A stretch of 64,000 bases of DNA, from NCBI RefSeq assembly GCF_005405585.1, contig NZ_BJEQ01000001.1:642343-706342 (forward strand), in the 5' to 3' direction. The DNA is from Agarivorans sp. Toyoura001 (lineage in GTDB: Bacteria; Pseudomonadota; Gammaproteobacteria; Enterobacterales; Celerinatantimonadaceae). Positions 1 through 9,259 of this stretch are shown in pieces (the stretch's first letter is position 1; each line of letters opens with the position of its first letter). A program made the position numbers and the translations under genes. The notes below the pieces were generated by a model that ran no database searches, was not told the origin of the DNA, and was given only the letters and a program-made list of their open reading frames with translations.

Positions 1-635
1 CCATACTGAGCATATTCGTGCTTTTTGATGATATTGTTTCATTTGTTATAAGAGAAAATTTGAGCGCTCCAATCGTTCTATTTTTGTATTTATTTTAACT
101 AACAGAAAAATGTCAACGGACCTTAACGAAGAAGCAGCAAAAAAGAATTTTTTACTAATTTTAGGTGACAATATTGACGCTAAAATCGGATCCGCTGCAA
201 GCCACTGAGTTCACTGGATAGAGAATTTTATCCACAGCTTTGTGCACCGTTTTTGTGGGAAAAGCTGTTTGGAATAATCCACCTAATTCAGTGAATTATA
301 TCGCGCTGATTCAAATAGGCAGTTGTTACTCTCATTGACAAGTGAAAATTCAACAAAGGCTCCTATTTTTATTTGTTAGCTTTTAGTCATCATCCACATA
401 AATCTAACTTTTCCCGCCATTGCTGGGCTGCAGTGGTGATAGCGATATGATCATCAATATTTTAAGAGGATCATTTAACCGGGGGATTTTTGTCACCAAA
501 TCTTCACACTTTGATGTAATAATGACAAAACGCTAATTTTTACGCCTCAAACAAGCGCAAACTTAGTTTTTACTTTTCAGTTTAAAATCCTCAACGTAAA
601 CTAAAAACTAACGTTGTTACAGTTCAGGTACTTGT
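1..635. other. AT-rich non-coding region upstream of the first gene
   Basis: No convincing coding region is visible here. The stretch holds one perfect DnaA-box 9-mer (TTATCCACA, 228-236) and a one-mismatch copy (389-397), but GATC sites are not enriched, so an origin is not supported. Just before the first gene, TTAGTTTTTA (563-572) is complementary to TAAAAACTAA (602-611), and GTTTA (580-584) to TAAAC (597-601). Together they could form a long bulged stem in the leader of the 636 gene. Any minus-strand gene starting near base 4 would have only a few bases in the window. Confidence 0.5.
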
Positions 636-1568
636 TTGTTTAAACCTTCTCCTGTGCAAGCCGTTACGTTTAACCAACACTCGGTATTTGTTAAGCGCGA
701 CGATTTGTTGCACCCGCAATTTTCGGGTAACAAAGCCCGCAAGTTTTATCACTTTCTCAAACACCCACAAGAAGGTATTAGCACCCTTGTAGGCAGCGGT
801 TCAGCACAGGCAAACTCTTTATACTCTTTAGCTGCGCTAGCACAACTAAATGACTGGAAGTGTGAGTTTTATGTCGATCATATTCCTAGTTGGTTACAAC
901 AAAACCCATGCGGTAACTATCAAGCGGCGATTGACTTAGGCGCTAGAATTATTGAGGTGAGCGCCCTGCAAGGACAGCAACAAGCCAACTTAGATGATTT
1001 TATGCAGCGCATTGTTCGACCCAGTTTATCTCCTCAGCAATTACTGGTTCCCGAAGGCGGACGTTGCGAATACGCCAGAGAAGGCGTAGTGATGCTGGCA
1101 GAAGAAATTGAACAATGGCAGCACGAGCAAAACATTGGTCCGTTAAATGTCATGTTACCAGCAGGTACCGGTACCACAGCCTTATTTTTAAGTGAGTACT
1201 TTAGTCAAATGAATCCCTGCATCGAAGTATTTAGCTGTGCTTGTGTAGGTGATGAAGACTACTTACGTTTGCAGTTTACCCAATTGAACAGCAATACCAA
1301 TACCCACCCACATATCTTACCGCGACCTAAAAAGTACCATTTTGGCAAGCTGTATAAAGAACACTATCAAACCTGGCTTACGCTCAAACAACAAACACAG
1401 ATTGAGTTTGAGTTACTGTACGACCCTATTGGTTGGCAATGCCTAGATAACTTTTTGAGTGAGCAAAACAGTAGTATTCCTACCTTGTATATCCATCAAG
1501 GCGGCTTACTAGGCAATCAAAGCATGTTAGCCCGTTACCGGCGTAAGTATCCGCATATAGATAGCTAA
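636..1568 (+). CDS. PLP-dependent ACC deaminase/D-cysteine desulfhydrase family protein
   Basis: This 310-residue protein belongs to the tryptophan-synthase-beta fold type II PLP enzymes that include 1-aminocyclopropane-1-carboxylate deaminase and D-cysteine desulfhydrase. The N-terminus shows the family signature VKRDDLLHP followed by SGNKARKF (about residues 30-37), whose first lysine should form the Schiff base with PLP. LPAGTGTTAL (about 173-182) fits the phosphate-binding loop. The start is a TTG because the family N-terminus (SPVQ...KRDD) begins right there, and the upstream SD is weak. The substrate cannot be decided from sequence; a D-cysteine or related desulfhydrase is the likelier role in a marine gammaproteobacterium. 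It converges on the next gene with only two bases between stop codons. Confidence 0.85.
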   Translation: MFKPSPVQAVTFNQHSVFVKRDDLLHPQFSGNKARKFYHFLKHPQEGISTLVGSGSAQANSLYSLAALAQLNDWKCEFYVDHIPSWLQQNPCGNYQAAIDLGARIIEVSALQGQQQANLDDFMQRIVRPSLSPQQLLVPEGGRCEYAREGVVMLAEEIEQWQHEQNIGPLNVMLPAGTGTTALFLSEYFSQMNPCIEVFSCACVGDEDYLRLQFTQLNSNTNTHPHILPRPKKYHFGKLYKEHYQTWLTLKQQTQIEFELLYDPIGWQCLDNFLSEQNSSIPTLYIHQGGLLGNQSMLARYRRKYPHIDS

Positions 1569-1570
1569 CA

Positions 1571-2329
1571 CTAACGCCAATCTAACCAATAACTGTAGGG
1601 AAACTCTTCCGATAAACTCACTGTTTCTTGGTAATGGCGACTTGGGCTATTTAAACATTCTGTACCATGAAACTCAGGCTCGGCCCAGCCGGTGTTTTCG
1701 TCCATGTATTCGCGACTGTACCCCCAACGCCCGCAAGAGAGAATACTGTCAAAACCGCTATCTCGTTGGCACACCACGCAGGTTTCAAACTCCACTTGAA
1801 TGTCTTCGCCTACTTTACCCAAGGCATCTGAGACAAATGGCGTATCGTAGATAGCCAAAGTGGACGCCCGTTTTGGCGGCGAATTCCAAGGTTTATCACT
1901 GGTATCGCTGGGGGTGTTATGCATGCCAGCGCCATGTTCAAGCGGCGATGCATCGTAAAATGGTTCAACAAAATGTAATGGTGCGTCTATTTGGGCTTGG
2001 CGTTCATCATCAAGCAAACGCCGATTGGTGGTGCGAATTTGCAACATGCGATATTGAGTACATTGCGCCTGATTCTCCAGCTCTACCTCCCCCAAACGGT
2101 TAGCAAATAGATGGATCTCGAGGCCAACCCCTGTAGCATTGTCTCGAGCAATGTATGAAGCTTGTTGGCGACCACTGTGGAACCAAGCTTCAGAGAACAC
2201 CAAAATACCGAGCGTATTTTGTTGGTAAGTCACAGGGCACACCTTGCCCACCCACAAATCAGACGCAAAAGCACTGGCAATGCTCAGCCATCCAACACTC
2301 ATTATTATCCAAAAACAGCGTCGAATCAT
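1571..2329 (-). CDS. Exported protein of unknown function, cysteine-containing
   Basis: The 252-residue product starts with a clear Sec signal peptide (positive MIRR, a hydrophobic stretch, then SAFAS with cleavage probably near residue 23), so it should be periplasmic or secreted. The mature part has about six cysteines, including a CVVC motif at roughly residues 184-187, which suggests disulfides or metal binding. I recognise no family. It is monocistronic, convergent with the PLP enzyme and read in the same direction as the solute-binding protein upstream of it. Confidence 0.7.
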   Translation of the reverse strand: MIRRCFWIIMSVGWLSIASAFASDLWVGKVCPVTYQQNTLGILVFSEAWFHSGRQQASYIARDNATGVGLEIHLFANRLGEVELENQAQCTQYRMLQIRTTNRRLLDDERQAQIDAPLHFVEPFYDASPLEHGAGMHNTPSDTSDKPWNSPPKRASTLAIYDTPFVSDALGKVGEDIQVEFETCVVCQRDSGFDSILSCGRWGYSREYMDENTGWAEPEFHGTECLNSPSRHYQETVSLSEEFPYSYWLDWR

Positions 2330-2467
2330 CAGCCGCTCCGTTAGCCAGCAATCATCAAAACGTCATCTAAGTGTAGTAGAGCTGGATAGATAAAAGGCCA
2401 ATATGGCTTAGCTTAAGCTTTGCCGCTGGAATAGCTAACTAGGCCTTCGCCCTGAACATGACGCCGA

Positions 2468-3235
2468 TTAACGCTGTTGAATTTCATCAGGAAGATAACG
2501 CTCTACAATATCTTGAATCTCTCCACTGGCTATCATTTGTTGAATTATTTCATCTACTTGAGCCACCACTTCATTACCATTTTTTACCGAGGGAGATACC
2601 GATATGGTAATCATGGAATCGCGTTTAGTAATGTTGGCTGGCGCAGCCAAAGCTAGCTGCTGCTGTTCAGCCAAGCTTAAAATCACCCCTAAATTTCCAG
2701 CAAAACCATCAATACGCTTGGCTTCAAGCATCTTTAAGGCTTGAGAATAGCTAGACATTGCTACCAGTTTTAGTTGTTCATCTTCGACTGCTTGATGAAA
2801 AATGTCGCCATACACTTTACTCGCACCACGCAAGGTACCAATCTTTTTACCTGCTAAATTGTCCCAATTAATCGGCGCACCAGGCAGGCTGACAATTGAC
2901 GTTTGAAAACTGGCCACCCTTCGGGGTTGGTAAATATTTTCAGTAAAGCTTTCATTGGGGAATAAACAGGTAACAACCACGCCATCTTGATTGCGAATTA
3001 ATGCATTGACTATTCGTGGATACGGCGCAATAACAACCTTTGGGTCGACAAGGTCTAAATGCTTGGCCACTCGCTGCAGTATTTCTACGTAGTAGCCTTG
3101 CTGCAGGTCATTTTGGGTATAACCTGCCGGGCTTGAATTAATGGCATAAAAAGTAAAATCAAGTGCCATAGCAGGTGTTATACAAGCTACATATACCAGT
3201 GAAGCGATGACCCCAGCTTTTAACTTGTTAAACAA
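2468..3235 (-). CDS. Periplasmic solute-binding protein (SBP_bac_3-like)
   Basis: This is a 255-residue member of the family 3 extracellular solute-binding proteins (amino-acid-type periplasmic binding domain). After the signal peptide ending PAMA comes the lobe-1 start DFTFYAINSSPAGYTQ, then GYYVEILQRVAKHL. The GTLRGAS segment (about 145) is the usual hinge/ligand region, and WDNLAGKKIG precedes it. The start chosen is a TTG at 3235, because a strong SD (GAAAGGAGT) lies seven bases upstream; starting further upstream would put that SD inside the gene. No ABC permease or ATPase is adjacent, so it may be an orphan binding protein or a sensory relative. The ligand is unknown. Confidence 0.8.
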   Translation of the reverse strand: MFNKLKAGVIASLVYVACITPAMALDFTFYAINSSPAGYTQNDLQQGYYVEILQRVAKHLDLVDPKVVIAPYPRIVNALIRNQDGVVVTCLFPNESFTENIYQPRRVASFQTSIVSLPGAPINWDNLAGKKIGTLRGASKVYGDIFHQAVEDEQLKLVAMSSYSQALKMLEAKRIDGFAGNLGVILSLAEQQQLALAAPANITKRDSMITISVSPSVKNGNEVVAQVDEIIQQMIASGEIQDIVERYLPDEIQQR

Positions 3236-3407
3236 TGCAGCACTCCTTTCTAGATTAAGCAAACTCTTTAAGTAAAGTTGCCTAAGGACTTAGCTGTCAA
3301 ATCATTACACTATTTTTAAAGCCATCAACAGTTTTGACAAAACTCTAAGAATTCTTTTATAAACAATGGCAAGCTTAAGGCTGAATAGCAAAAGGATGTA
3401 ACAGGCT

Positions 3408-4442
3408 ATGGCGAGAGTTTCTCAGCAATCATTACAGCAAGCAGCACAACAAGGCATTATTAGCCCTCAACAAGCCACCCAGCTACTTGAGTTTTTGGAG
3501 CAGCAAGAAGCAGATACACCTAGCTTTAATCTTACTCATTTGCTGTATTACTTTGGCGGATTGATCGCTATTGGCGCAATGACCTTGTTCATGAATTTAG
3601 CTTGGGAAGGTTTTGGAGGTTGGGGTTTATTAGGCATTAGCATTGTATATGCAGTTTTAGGCTTAATGCTCTGCCAACGCTTTAAACATCAAGGTTATGC
3701 CATTCCTGCGGGCATTTGCGCAACCTTTGTCATTTGCTTAACTCCGCTAGCAACCTATGGTTTTCAGCATGCCATGGGATGGTGGCCAAGCTCTGATCAG
3801 TATCAAGACTACCACCGATATGTTCATTGGCACTGGATATACATGGAGCTCGCTACCTTAGTGGTTGGCTTAATCCTCAGCTGGCGTTATCGCTACCCAT
3901 TTATGCTGCTGCCTGTTGCCGTAACACTGTGGTACATGAGTATGGACATATGCGCCATGCTAACTGGCAGTCGTCCCAATTGGGAGTTTAGATCCCTTGT
4001 ATCACTCTACTTTGGTTTAGCCATGACACTGCTGGCGTTTTGGATAGACATTTGCAGTCGTCACTCTAAAGACTTCGCATTTTGGATTTACTTATTTGGT
4101 GTACTTACCTTTTGGTGCGGCTTAAGCCTGCAACATTCAGACAGCGAGCTCGCGAAGCTGGCGTACTTCTCAATTAACCTAGCAATGATGTTATGCGGAG
4201 TCATTTTAGCGCGCAGAGTGTTTGTGGTATTTGGTGCTTTTGGCTGCTTTGCCTACTTCTATCATTTGGCAGACAATGTTTTCCAAGACAGCTGGCTATT
4301 CCCTATCTCTCTTACATTGGTTGGCCTAGCCATTATCTATTTAGGGATCCTGTGGCAAAAACATCAGCAACGCTTAAGTCGTCAGCTACGTAGTTATCTG
4401 CCTAACGCTTTACAAGAATTGCTGGCCAATAAGCTACATTAA
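3408..4442 (+). CDS. DUF2157 domain-containing membrane protein
   Basis: The 344-residue protein has a soluble N-terminus of about 40 residues with the pattern LQQAAQQGIISPQQATQLLEFLEQ, typical of DUF2157, followed by roughly eight to ten hydrophobic segments (for example LLYYFGGLIAIGAMTLFMNL and GWGLLGISIVYAVLGLML). It is therefore an inner-membrane protein of unknown function. An SD-like AAAGGATG lies upstream of the ATG. It appears to be a single-gene unit followed by a hairpin at 4494-4513. Confidence 0.85.
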   Translation: MARVSQQSLQQAAQQGIISPQQATQLLEFLEQQEADTPSFNLTHLLYYFGGLIAIGAMTLFMNLAWEGFGGWGLLGISIVYAVLGLMLCQRFKHQGYAIPAGICATFVICLTPLATYGFQHAMGWWPSSDQYQDYHRYVHWHWIYMELATLVVGLILSWRYRYPFMLLPVAVTLWYMSMDICAMLTGSRPNWEFRSLVSLYFGLAMTLLAFWIDICSRHSKDFAFWIYLFGVLTFWCGLSLQHSDSELAKLAYFSINLAMMLCGVILARRVFVVFGAFGCFAYFYHLADNVFQDSWLFPISLTLVGLAIIYLGILWQKHQQRLSRQLRSYLPNALQELLANKLH

Positions 4443-4493
4443 ACGCCGTTTTGGCTAAGGCAGAAGCCAGTCACCTTCAAGTCTTTCATAACA

Positions 4494-4513
4494 CCCGAGC
4501 CGCTTAGCTCGGG
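4494..4513 (+). terminator. Hairpin downstream of the DUF2157 gene
   Basis: A perfect 7-bp stem CCCGAGC/GCTCGGG with a 6-base loop lies 52 bases after the DUF2157 stop codon. The T-run that follows is short (CAGTTTCCC), so termination may be weak. Confidence 0.45.
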
Positions 4514-4630
4514 CAGTTTCCCTTGCCATCGATTCGTTTGATTTAGCAACTCGATAAATACCGTATGTTACTGTTTTGGCGGCTTATCCGCGTTTAATCT
4601 AGCGGCACATTCAACTACGCGGTAATACTT

Positions 4631-4941
4631 ATGAACAAGTATATTTTGCTTTTCGGCTTCGTTTTTTCTTCAGTTAGTTTTGCTTACTGCGACTACGAAA
4701 CCGATCACACCATTGTGCAAGGGGTCGATGGCGCGATAGATGGAGCAGTGATTGGCGGAGTTGTCGGTGAGCCGCCACTGGTGCTGCTATTGGCGGAGGG
4801 GCCGGTGTCGTTAGTGGCTCAATAGATGGCGAATACCTGGATGATACCTGTGAAACAGAGAATCTCATTGTTGAAGAAGAAGTGATAGAACAAGACATCA
4901 TTGAAGAAGACATCTTAGACGATGAGCTGTATTACGATTAA
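4631..4941 (+). pseudogene. Glycine-zipper-like exported protein, single frameshift
   Basis: The frame from 4631 gives a signal peptide (MNKYILLFGFVFSSVSFAYC) and a glycine-rich segment DGAIDGAVIGGVVG. It then runs into an unnatural tail and stops at 4825. From about 4771 the continuation lies in another frame: AATGAAIGGGAGVVSGSIDG, then a very acidic tail (EEEVIEQDIIEEDILDDE) ending at TAA 4939-4941. Joining the two by one missing base near 4769-4771 restores an approximately 103-residue protein with one signal peptide, one glycine zipper and one acidic C-terminus. Either the gene is broken or the assembly lost a base. No slippery heptamer is visible at the junction. The function of such small glycine-zipper envelope proteins is not known. 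Confidence 0.65.
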
Positions 4942-5101
4942 CTACCGCCTCTTAAGCCTTCATTTATTTCGGGCAACTGTTAGCTTTGTATACTTGCCAC
5001 CAACTGCTGAAAATCACCTCAAAGCCACTAATAACAAATAGAACAATAAACTATTTTTTAGAATAAACCTTACCTAACATCTCATTTTAATAAATCTTAA
5101 C

Positions 5102-5129
5102 TAAACTTTATAGCGTCTTGTGTTGATAC
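5102..5129 (+). promoter_or_regulatory. Possible sigma-28 (FliA-like) promoter of the chemoreceptor gene
   Basis: TAAACTTT (5102-5109) and GTTGATAC (5122-5129) resemble the flagellar sigma-28 elements TAAAGTTT and GCCGATAA. The spacing is 12 bases, one more than usual, and the second element matches only partly. The position 50-80 bases before a chemoreceptor start is what makes it plausible. Confidence 0.3.
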
Positions 5130-5180
5130 AACCTTGATTTAACAGTTTTTATTAAGTGTCTATTTTGTCGGAAGGTATAA

Positions 5181-6812
5181 ATGAATTTTACAAGCTTGAG
5201 GTTTAGGTACTCGGTAATTTTTGCCGTTAACGCCCTACTGCTAATACTCGTTTCACTGATCGGGTTTAACGTGGGTAAGAGCACTTCACACAATTTGCTA
5301 ACAGTTGAAGAGAAAATATTACCGGCATTAGCGGCGGTGTTAAATGCTGACCGAGATCTTTACCAAGCAAGAGTCGCTGAACTAGAAGCGTTAGAAGCCG
5401 ATGAAAAAGACTACCAAAGCTTGTTTGAAAACTACCAAGAAAACGCCCAACAAGCGAAAGATAGAATGCAAAAGTTTAACGAACTATTAAGCGATTATCC
5501 CGACTCTACCCAAGGCTTAGAAAGTTTTACTCAACGCTTTAACCGTTGGATGAAAGACAGCACTCAAGTCTTTACCTTACTCAAAGCCAATGATAAAAAA
5601 CAAGCTATTGCTCTGAGTAAAGATCAAAGCCTGCATAGCTTTGAAGACCTACGAAGCCTATACGATCACGCCACCGAAGCGGCAGAAGCCTTAGCCGAGT
5701 TAATTGAAGATGAATCAAACGAGGCGGTTGACTCACAACTCAGCGCCTTAACCATTGTGGCCTCTATTGCGGTTGTTTTATCCATCCTACTGGCTTACTT
5801 TGGACCGAAAATTCTGACCGAGTCAATCACTCGCATTACCGATCGAATAAACGATATTTCGCAGGGCGACGGTGACTTAAGCCAGCGCTTAGAGATTCAA
5901 CGCAAAGACGAAATTGGCGAACTAGCCAGCAGCTTCAATCAATTTGTAAACTTGCTAGAAGGGCTGATTGGCAACGTAAACCAATATTCTAAAGAACTAA
6001 GCTCATCGATAGAGGGCATTAGCCAAAAATCAGAGCAAACCACCGAAGTAAGTAAAGAGCAAAACCAATCTGTAGAGATGATTGCTGCAGCGGTAACACA
6101 AATGGCCGCCGCCATTCGCGAAGTCGCTAACAATGCCAACCAAGCTGCCGAAGAAGTAAACTCGGTAAATGCCCAAACCGAACAAGGGCAAACCATTACT
6201 AAACAATCGGTTGAGCACATCACCCTACTTTCAAACACCGTACAAGAAGCCTCCAATGTCGTGGAAAGCCTATCTCAAGATTCAGACCGCATTGCGTCGG
6301 TATTAGACGTAATTAGAGGCATTGCAGAGCAAACCAATTTGTTAGCACTTAACGCCGCTATTGAAGCCGCTCGTGCTGGCGAACAAGGACGCGGCTTTGC
6401 GGTTGTGGCTGACGAAGTGAGAAACTTAGCCAGTAAAACCCAACAATCTACTGAAGATATTCAAAAAATGATTGAAGCCCTGCAAAACGGCGTAATGCAA
6501 GCAGTAGAAGCGATTAACAAAGGCACCTCGGTAGCCGAGGGTACTGTAGACTTGGCCAATCAAACGCTAGAGGCGCTAAACCAGATCCTAGAATCAACCT
6601 CTAAAGTGGCCGATGTATCAGTCGCTACTGCCACCTCTACTGAGCAACAAACTCACGTTACCGAAGATATAGACCGTAATCTGAATGAACTCGCAGACAA
6701 GACTAAAATCAACTTAGAGAACTCTTCCGAATCATTAGCCGATGCCAAAGTAGCGCTGCAACAAGCTGAATCACTCAATCAGCAGCTTAATCGCTTCAAA
6801 ATATCCAGCTAA
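5181..6812 (+). CDS. Methyl-accepting chemotaxis protein, periplasmic sensor type
   Basis: This 543-residue transducer has the classical layout: TM1 at about 10-30, a helical periplasmic ligand-binding domain to about 188, TM2 at about 190-210 ([21 protein letters not shown]), a HAMP domain (about 211-265, including [14 protein letters not shown]) and a cytoplasmic signalling domain. The conserved hairpin tip, [19 protein letters not shown] then [20 protein letters not shown], is intact at about residues 377-415 and binds CheA/CheW. The periplasmic domain looks like an all-helical four-helix bundle; its ligand cannot be predicted. GGAAGGT precedes the ATG. No methylesterase-docking pentapeptide is evident at the C-terminus. 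Confidence 0.95.
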   Translation: MNFTSLRFRYSVIFAVNALLLILVSLIGFNVGKSTSHNLLTVEEKILPALAAVLNADRDLYQARVAELEALEADEKDYQSLFENYQENAQQAKDRMQKFNELLSDYPDSTQGLESFTQRFNRWMKDSTQVFTLLKANDKKQAIALSKDQSLHSFEDLRSLYDHATEAAEALAELIEDESNEAVDSQLSALTIVASIAVVLSILLAYFGPKILTESITRITDRINDISQGDGDLSQRLEIQRKDEIGELASSFNQFVNLLEGLIGNVNQYSKELSSSIEGISQKSEQTTEVSKEQNQSVEMIAAAVTQMAAAIREVANNANQAAEEVNSVNAQTEQGQTITKQSVEHITLLSNTVQEASNVVESLSQDSDRIASVLDVIRGIAEQTNLLALNAAIEAARAGEQGRGFAVVADEVRNLASKTQQSTEDIQKMIEALQNGVMQAVEAINKGTSVAEGTVDLANQTLEALNQILESTSKVADVSVATATSTEQQTHVTEDIDRNLNELADKTKINLENSSESLADAKVALQQAESLNQQLNRFKISS

Positions 6813-6831
6813 TGGCTACTTCACTAATCAG

Positions 6832-6856
6832 GGCTGCCGCTAGGCGGCCTTTTTTA
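6832..6856 (+). terminator. Rho-independent terminator after the chemoreceptor gene
   Basis: GGCTGCC pairs with GGCGGCC (one G-T pair) across a GCTA loop and is followed by six T residues. Confidence 0.85.
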
Positions 6857-7090
6857 TTCCCTAAGAACCCACATTTTTTAGAACAGACTTAGCTTGTGCA
6901 GAGTGTGTTTTAAAGTAGCAAACCACGCTTTATCTCAATATTGGTAAACCCAGCAAACCTAGCGTTGCGGTGTAAAACTATTGTGGACGTTACGCGCCAT
7001 AATGATTGGTCTTGTTGGCTCTTTTTCCCCTTAAAGCGACTGCGCATAATAGCCTCACTCGCTCATCACCACTCACAACGAGGCTTGAAT

Positions 7091-8098
7091 ATGAAAGCAA
7101 TTGGCTACCAACACAACCTAAGCATCAACGATACTCACTCTCTGCAAGACATCCAATTACCAGTGCCAGTTGCCCAAGGTCACGACCTGCTGGTTGAGGT
7201 AAAAGCTATCTCTGTAAACCCTGCTGATTACAAGATCCGCCTAAATATGCCTGCCGAAGTAAATCAATGGAAAGTATTGGGTTGGGACGCCACAGGTATT
7301 GTTAAAGCGGTGGGCGAGCAAGTGAGCTTGTTCAAGCCTGGCGACAAAGTATGGTACGCCGGCGATTTAATGCGCCAAGGCAGTAACGCCGAACAACAAT
7401 TGGTAGACGAACGCATTGTTGGCCGTATGCCAAACTCACTCTCTTTTGGAGAAGCAGCCGCCCTACCACTCACCACTATTACCGCTTGGGAGATGCTATT
7501 TGATCGCTTAAAAGTCGCGAAGGATAACAGCAGTAAAAGCATACTAGTGATTGGTGCAGCCGGTGGTGTTGGCTCAATCATGGTGCAACTCATCAAACAG
7601 CTTACACAATTGCAGCTCATCGCTACCGCGTCGCGACCAGAAACCATTTCATGGTTAGAAGATCTTGGTGCCGACCATGTGATTAACCATCGCAACCCTT
7701 TAAGCCAAGAGTTTAGCCAGTTCGACTTAAGCGAGGTGGACTACGTTGTTAGCCTAAACAATACCGAACAGCACCTCTTAGAAATTGAAAAAGTGCTAAA
7801 ACCACAAGGGCAATTTGGTTTAATCGACGACCCAGAGTCACTCAATATTGTGCCATTTAAAACCAAAAGTATATCGGTGCACTGGGAGCTTATGTTTACC
7901 CGTTCATTATTTTCTACCAGCGATATGCAAGCCCAGCACGACTTGCTTAATCAGGTATCGGCAATGATTGACCAAGGCAGCATAAAAACAACAGTGGGCG
8001 AGCATTTTGGCAAAATAAACGCGGAGAATTTACGCCGAGCCCATCAGCTATTAGAGAGTCATAAAGCCAAAGGAAAAATTGTTCTAGAGGATTTTTAA
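7091..8098 (+). CDS. Zinc-type alcohol dehydrogenase-like / quinone oxidoreductase family protein
   Basis: The 335-residue protein is an MDR-superfamily oxidoreductase. It has the GroES-like N-terminal half (VKAISVNPADYKIRLN and GWDATGIVKAVGEQVSLFKPGDKVWYAG) and a Rossmann NAD(P)H site VIGAAGGVGSIMVQL (about residues 155-169). Despite the family name, the cysteine/histidine zinc ligands of true alcohol dehydrogenases are absent, so it probably reduces quinones or enones. I chose ATG 7091, preceded by GAGG at 8-base spacing, because the longer frame back to 6941 adds 50 residues unlike any MDR N-terminus. It converges with a LysR regulator, which may control it. Confidence 0.88.
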   Translation: MKAIGYQHNLSINDTHSLQDIQLPVPVAQGHDLLVEVKAISVNPADYKIRLNMPAEVNQWKVLGWDATGIVKAVGEQVSLFKPGDKVWYAGDLMRQGSNAEQQLVDERIVGRMPNSLSFGEAAALPLTTITAWEMLFDRLKVAKDNSSKSILVIGAAGGVGSIMVQLIKQLTQLQLIATASRPETISWLEDLGADHVINHRNPLSQEFSQFDLSEVDYVVSLNNTEQHLLEIEKVLKPQGQFGLIDDPESLNIVPFKTKSISVHWELMFTRSLFSTSDMQAQHDLLNQVSAMIDQGSIKTTVGEHFGKINAENLRRAHQLLESHKAKGKIVLEDF

Positions 8099-8130
8099 GG
8101 CCTATGTAGCGCTAGCCTTGAAAACAAACA

Positions 8131-8160
8131 AAGCCGCTATACCCTTGGGAATAGCGGCTT
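8131..8160. terminator. Bidirectional terminator between oxidoreductase and LysR genes
   Basis: A perfect 10-bp stem AAGCCGCTAT/ATAGCGGCTT with a 10-base loop sits between two convergent stop codons (8098 and 8173). The stem ends in A/T pairs on both sides, so it can serve either strand. Confidence 0.75.
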
Positions 8161-8172
8161 GTTACTTTGCTT

Positions 8173-9120
8173 TTATTGGTAAAGTGACTTGTAATTTGGC
8201 AAGTGGTCTACCCAAAATGGCGGCGTACCAATGTACTGTTGTACCGCACTAATAAACTCGCGAACCAGCAAAGTTTGCTTACGGTGCGGATAGACCGCAT
8301 AAATGCCGGTATCCATGGTGGATATTTTATAGTTCGTGAGCAAAGGCTGTAACTTAAGCTGCGCAATGGGGCTTTCTAAATTAAACAAATCTATCACCGA
8401 ATAACCTAAGCCATCGCGCACCGCATCAATCATGGTTCGAACATCACTCACTTTGTAATTACCGCGCATACGGTAAGACTTAAACTGTTCGCCATGAGGC
8501 ACTTCACTCACTCTAAACTGATCTAAGCTTCTTTCGCCATTGCTATAAATTACGGCGGGTAACGCCACTAATTGCTCAGGTGTTTCTGGGCAACCATATT
8601 GCTCAATAAACCCTTGCGAAGCCACAATAGCAAAATGGGTGCTGGCGATTTTTTTGGCAATTAAGTTAGAGGAACTCAACTTACCGATTCGAAATGCCAC
8701 ATCAAAGTGATCAGCAATAATATCTGAACGGCGGTCTTCCAAAGATAGGCTTATTTTTACCTCGGGATACTGCTTCATAAAACGCGAGACTACGGGCTGC
8801 AAGTACTGCTGGCCAAAAAATATTGGCCCAGCTATCCGCAAAATCCCTTTCGGTTGGGATTGGTATGAATCCGCAATATTTTGAATATCACTCAAGGTAT
8901 CTATCATCAAGTGGGCTTTTTCAAGAATCTCTTCACCCGCCGAAGTAAGAGAAAAAGAGCGAGTAGAACGGTTTAATAGCTGTACACCTAATTCAGTTTC
9001 TAGCCGCTTAATCTGCTTCGACAACAACGAGTTATCCATATCATGCAATGCGGCAGCCTTAGCAAAAGAGCCCTGCTGCACCACATCTACAAATAAAGAA
9101 AGCTGGTGAGTAATCGACAT
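8173..9120 (-). CDS. LysR family transcriptional regulator
   Basis: This 315-residue protein has the LysR winged HTH at residues 1-60 (FVDVVQQGSFAKAAALHDM, then SLLSKQIKRLETELGVQLLNRSTRS) and a periplasmic-binding-protein-like effector domain from about 90 (GILRIAGPIFFGQQYLQPVV). The subgroup resembles the AaeR/CrgA-type regulators that often control oxidoreductases and efflux. SD AAGGA lies just upstream of the ATG. It converges with the MDR oxidoreductase, a likely but unproven target. Confidence 0.92.
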   Translation of the reverse strand: MSITHQLSLFVDVVQQGSFAKAAALHDMDNSLLSKQIKRLETELGVQLLNRSTRSFSLTSAGEEILEKAHLMIDTLSDIQNIADSYQSQPKGILRIAGPIFFGQQYLQPVVSRFMKQYPEVKISLSLEDRRSDIIADHFDVAFRIGKLSSSNLIAKKIASTHFAIVASQGFIEQYGCPETPEQLVALPAVIYSNGERSLDQFRVSEVPHGEQFKSYRMRGNYKVSDVRTMIDAVRDGLGYSVIDLFNLESPIAQLKLQPLLTNYKISTMDTGIYAVYPHRKQTLLVREFISAVQQYIGTPPFWVDHLPNYKSLYQ

Positions 9121-9259
9121 TAGTTTTCCTTAGTAAAGCTAAGGGTTCAAGTGTAACAAAGCATAGCGAGTTAGTGCTTAAACCCAAACATCATTTTTAA
9201 CCTAAGCGGCTTATCGCTATCGCCCTTATTCACTAAACATTTAGGCTCTATTTAAGCCC

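Noticed and set aside
228..397. DnaA-box-like 9-mers near the left end, possibly an origin of replication
   Set aside because: There is one perfect and one near-perfect box, GATC sites are at chance frequency, no gidA/mioC/dnaA neighbour is seen, and another perfect box occurs by chance at 47051-47059.
6941..7090. N-terminal extension of the MDR oxidoreductase
   Set aside because: The added 50 residues are unlike MDR N-termini, and ATG 7091 has a good SD.
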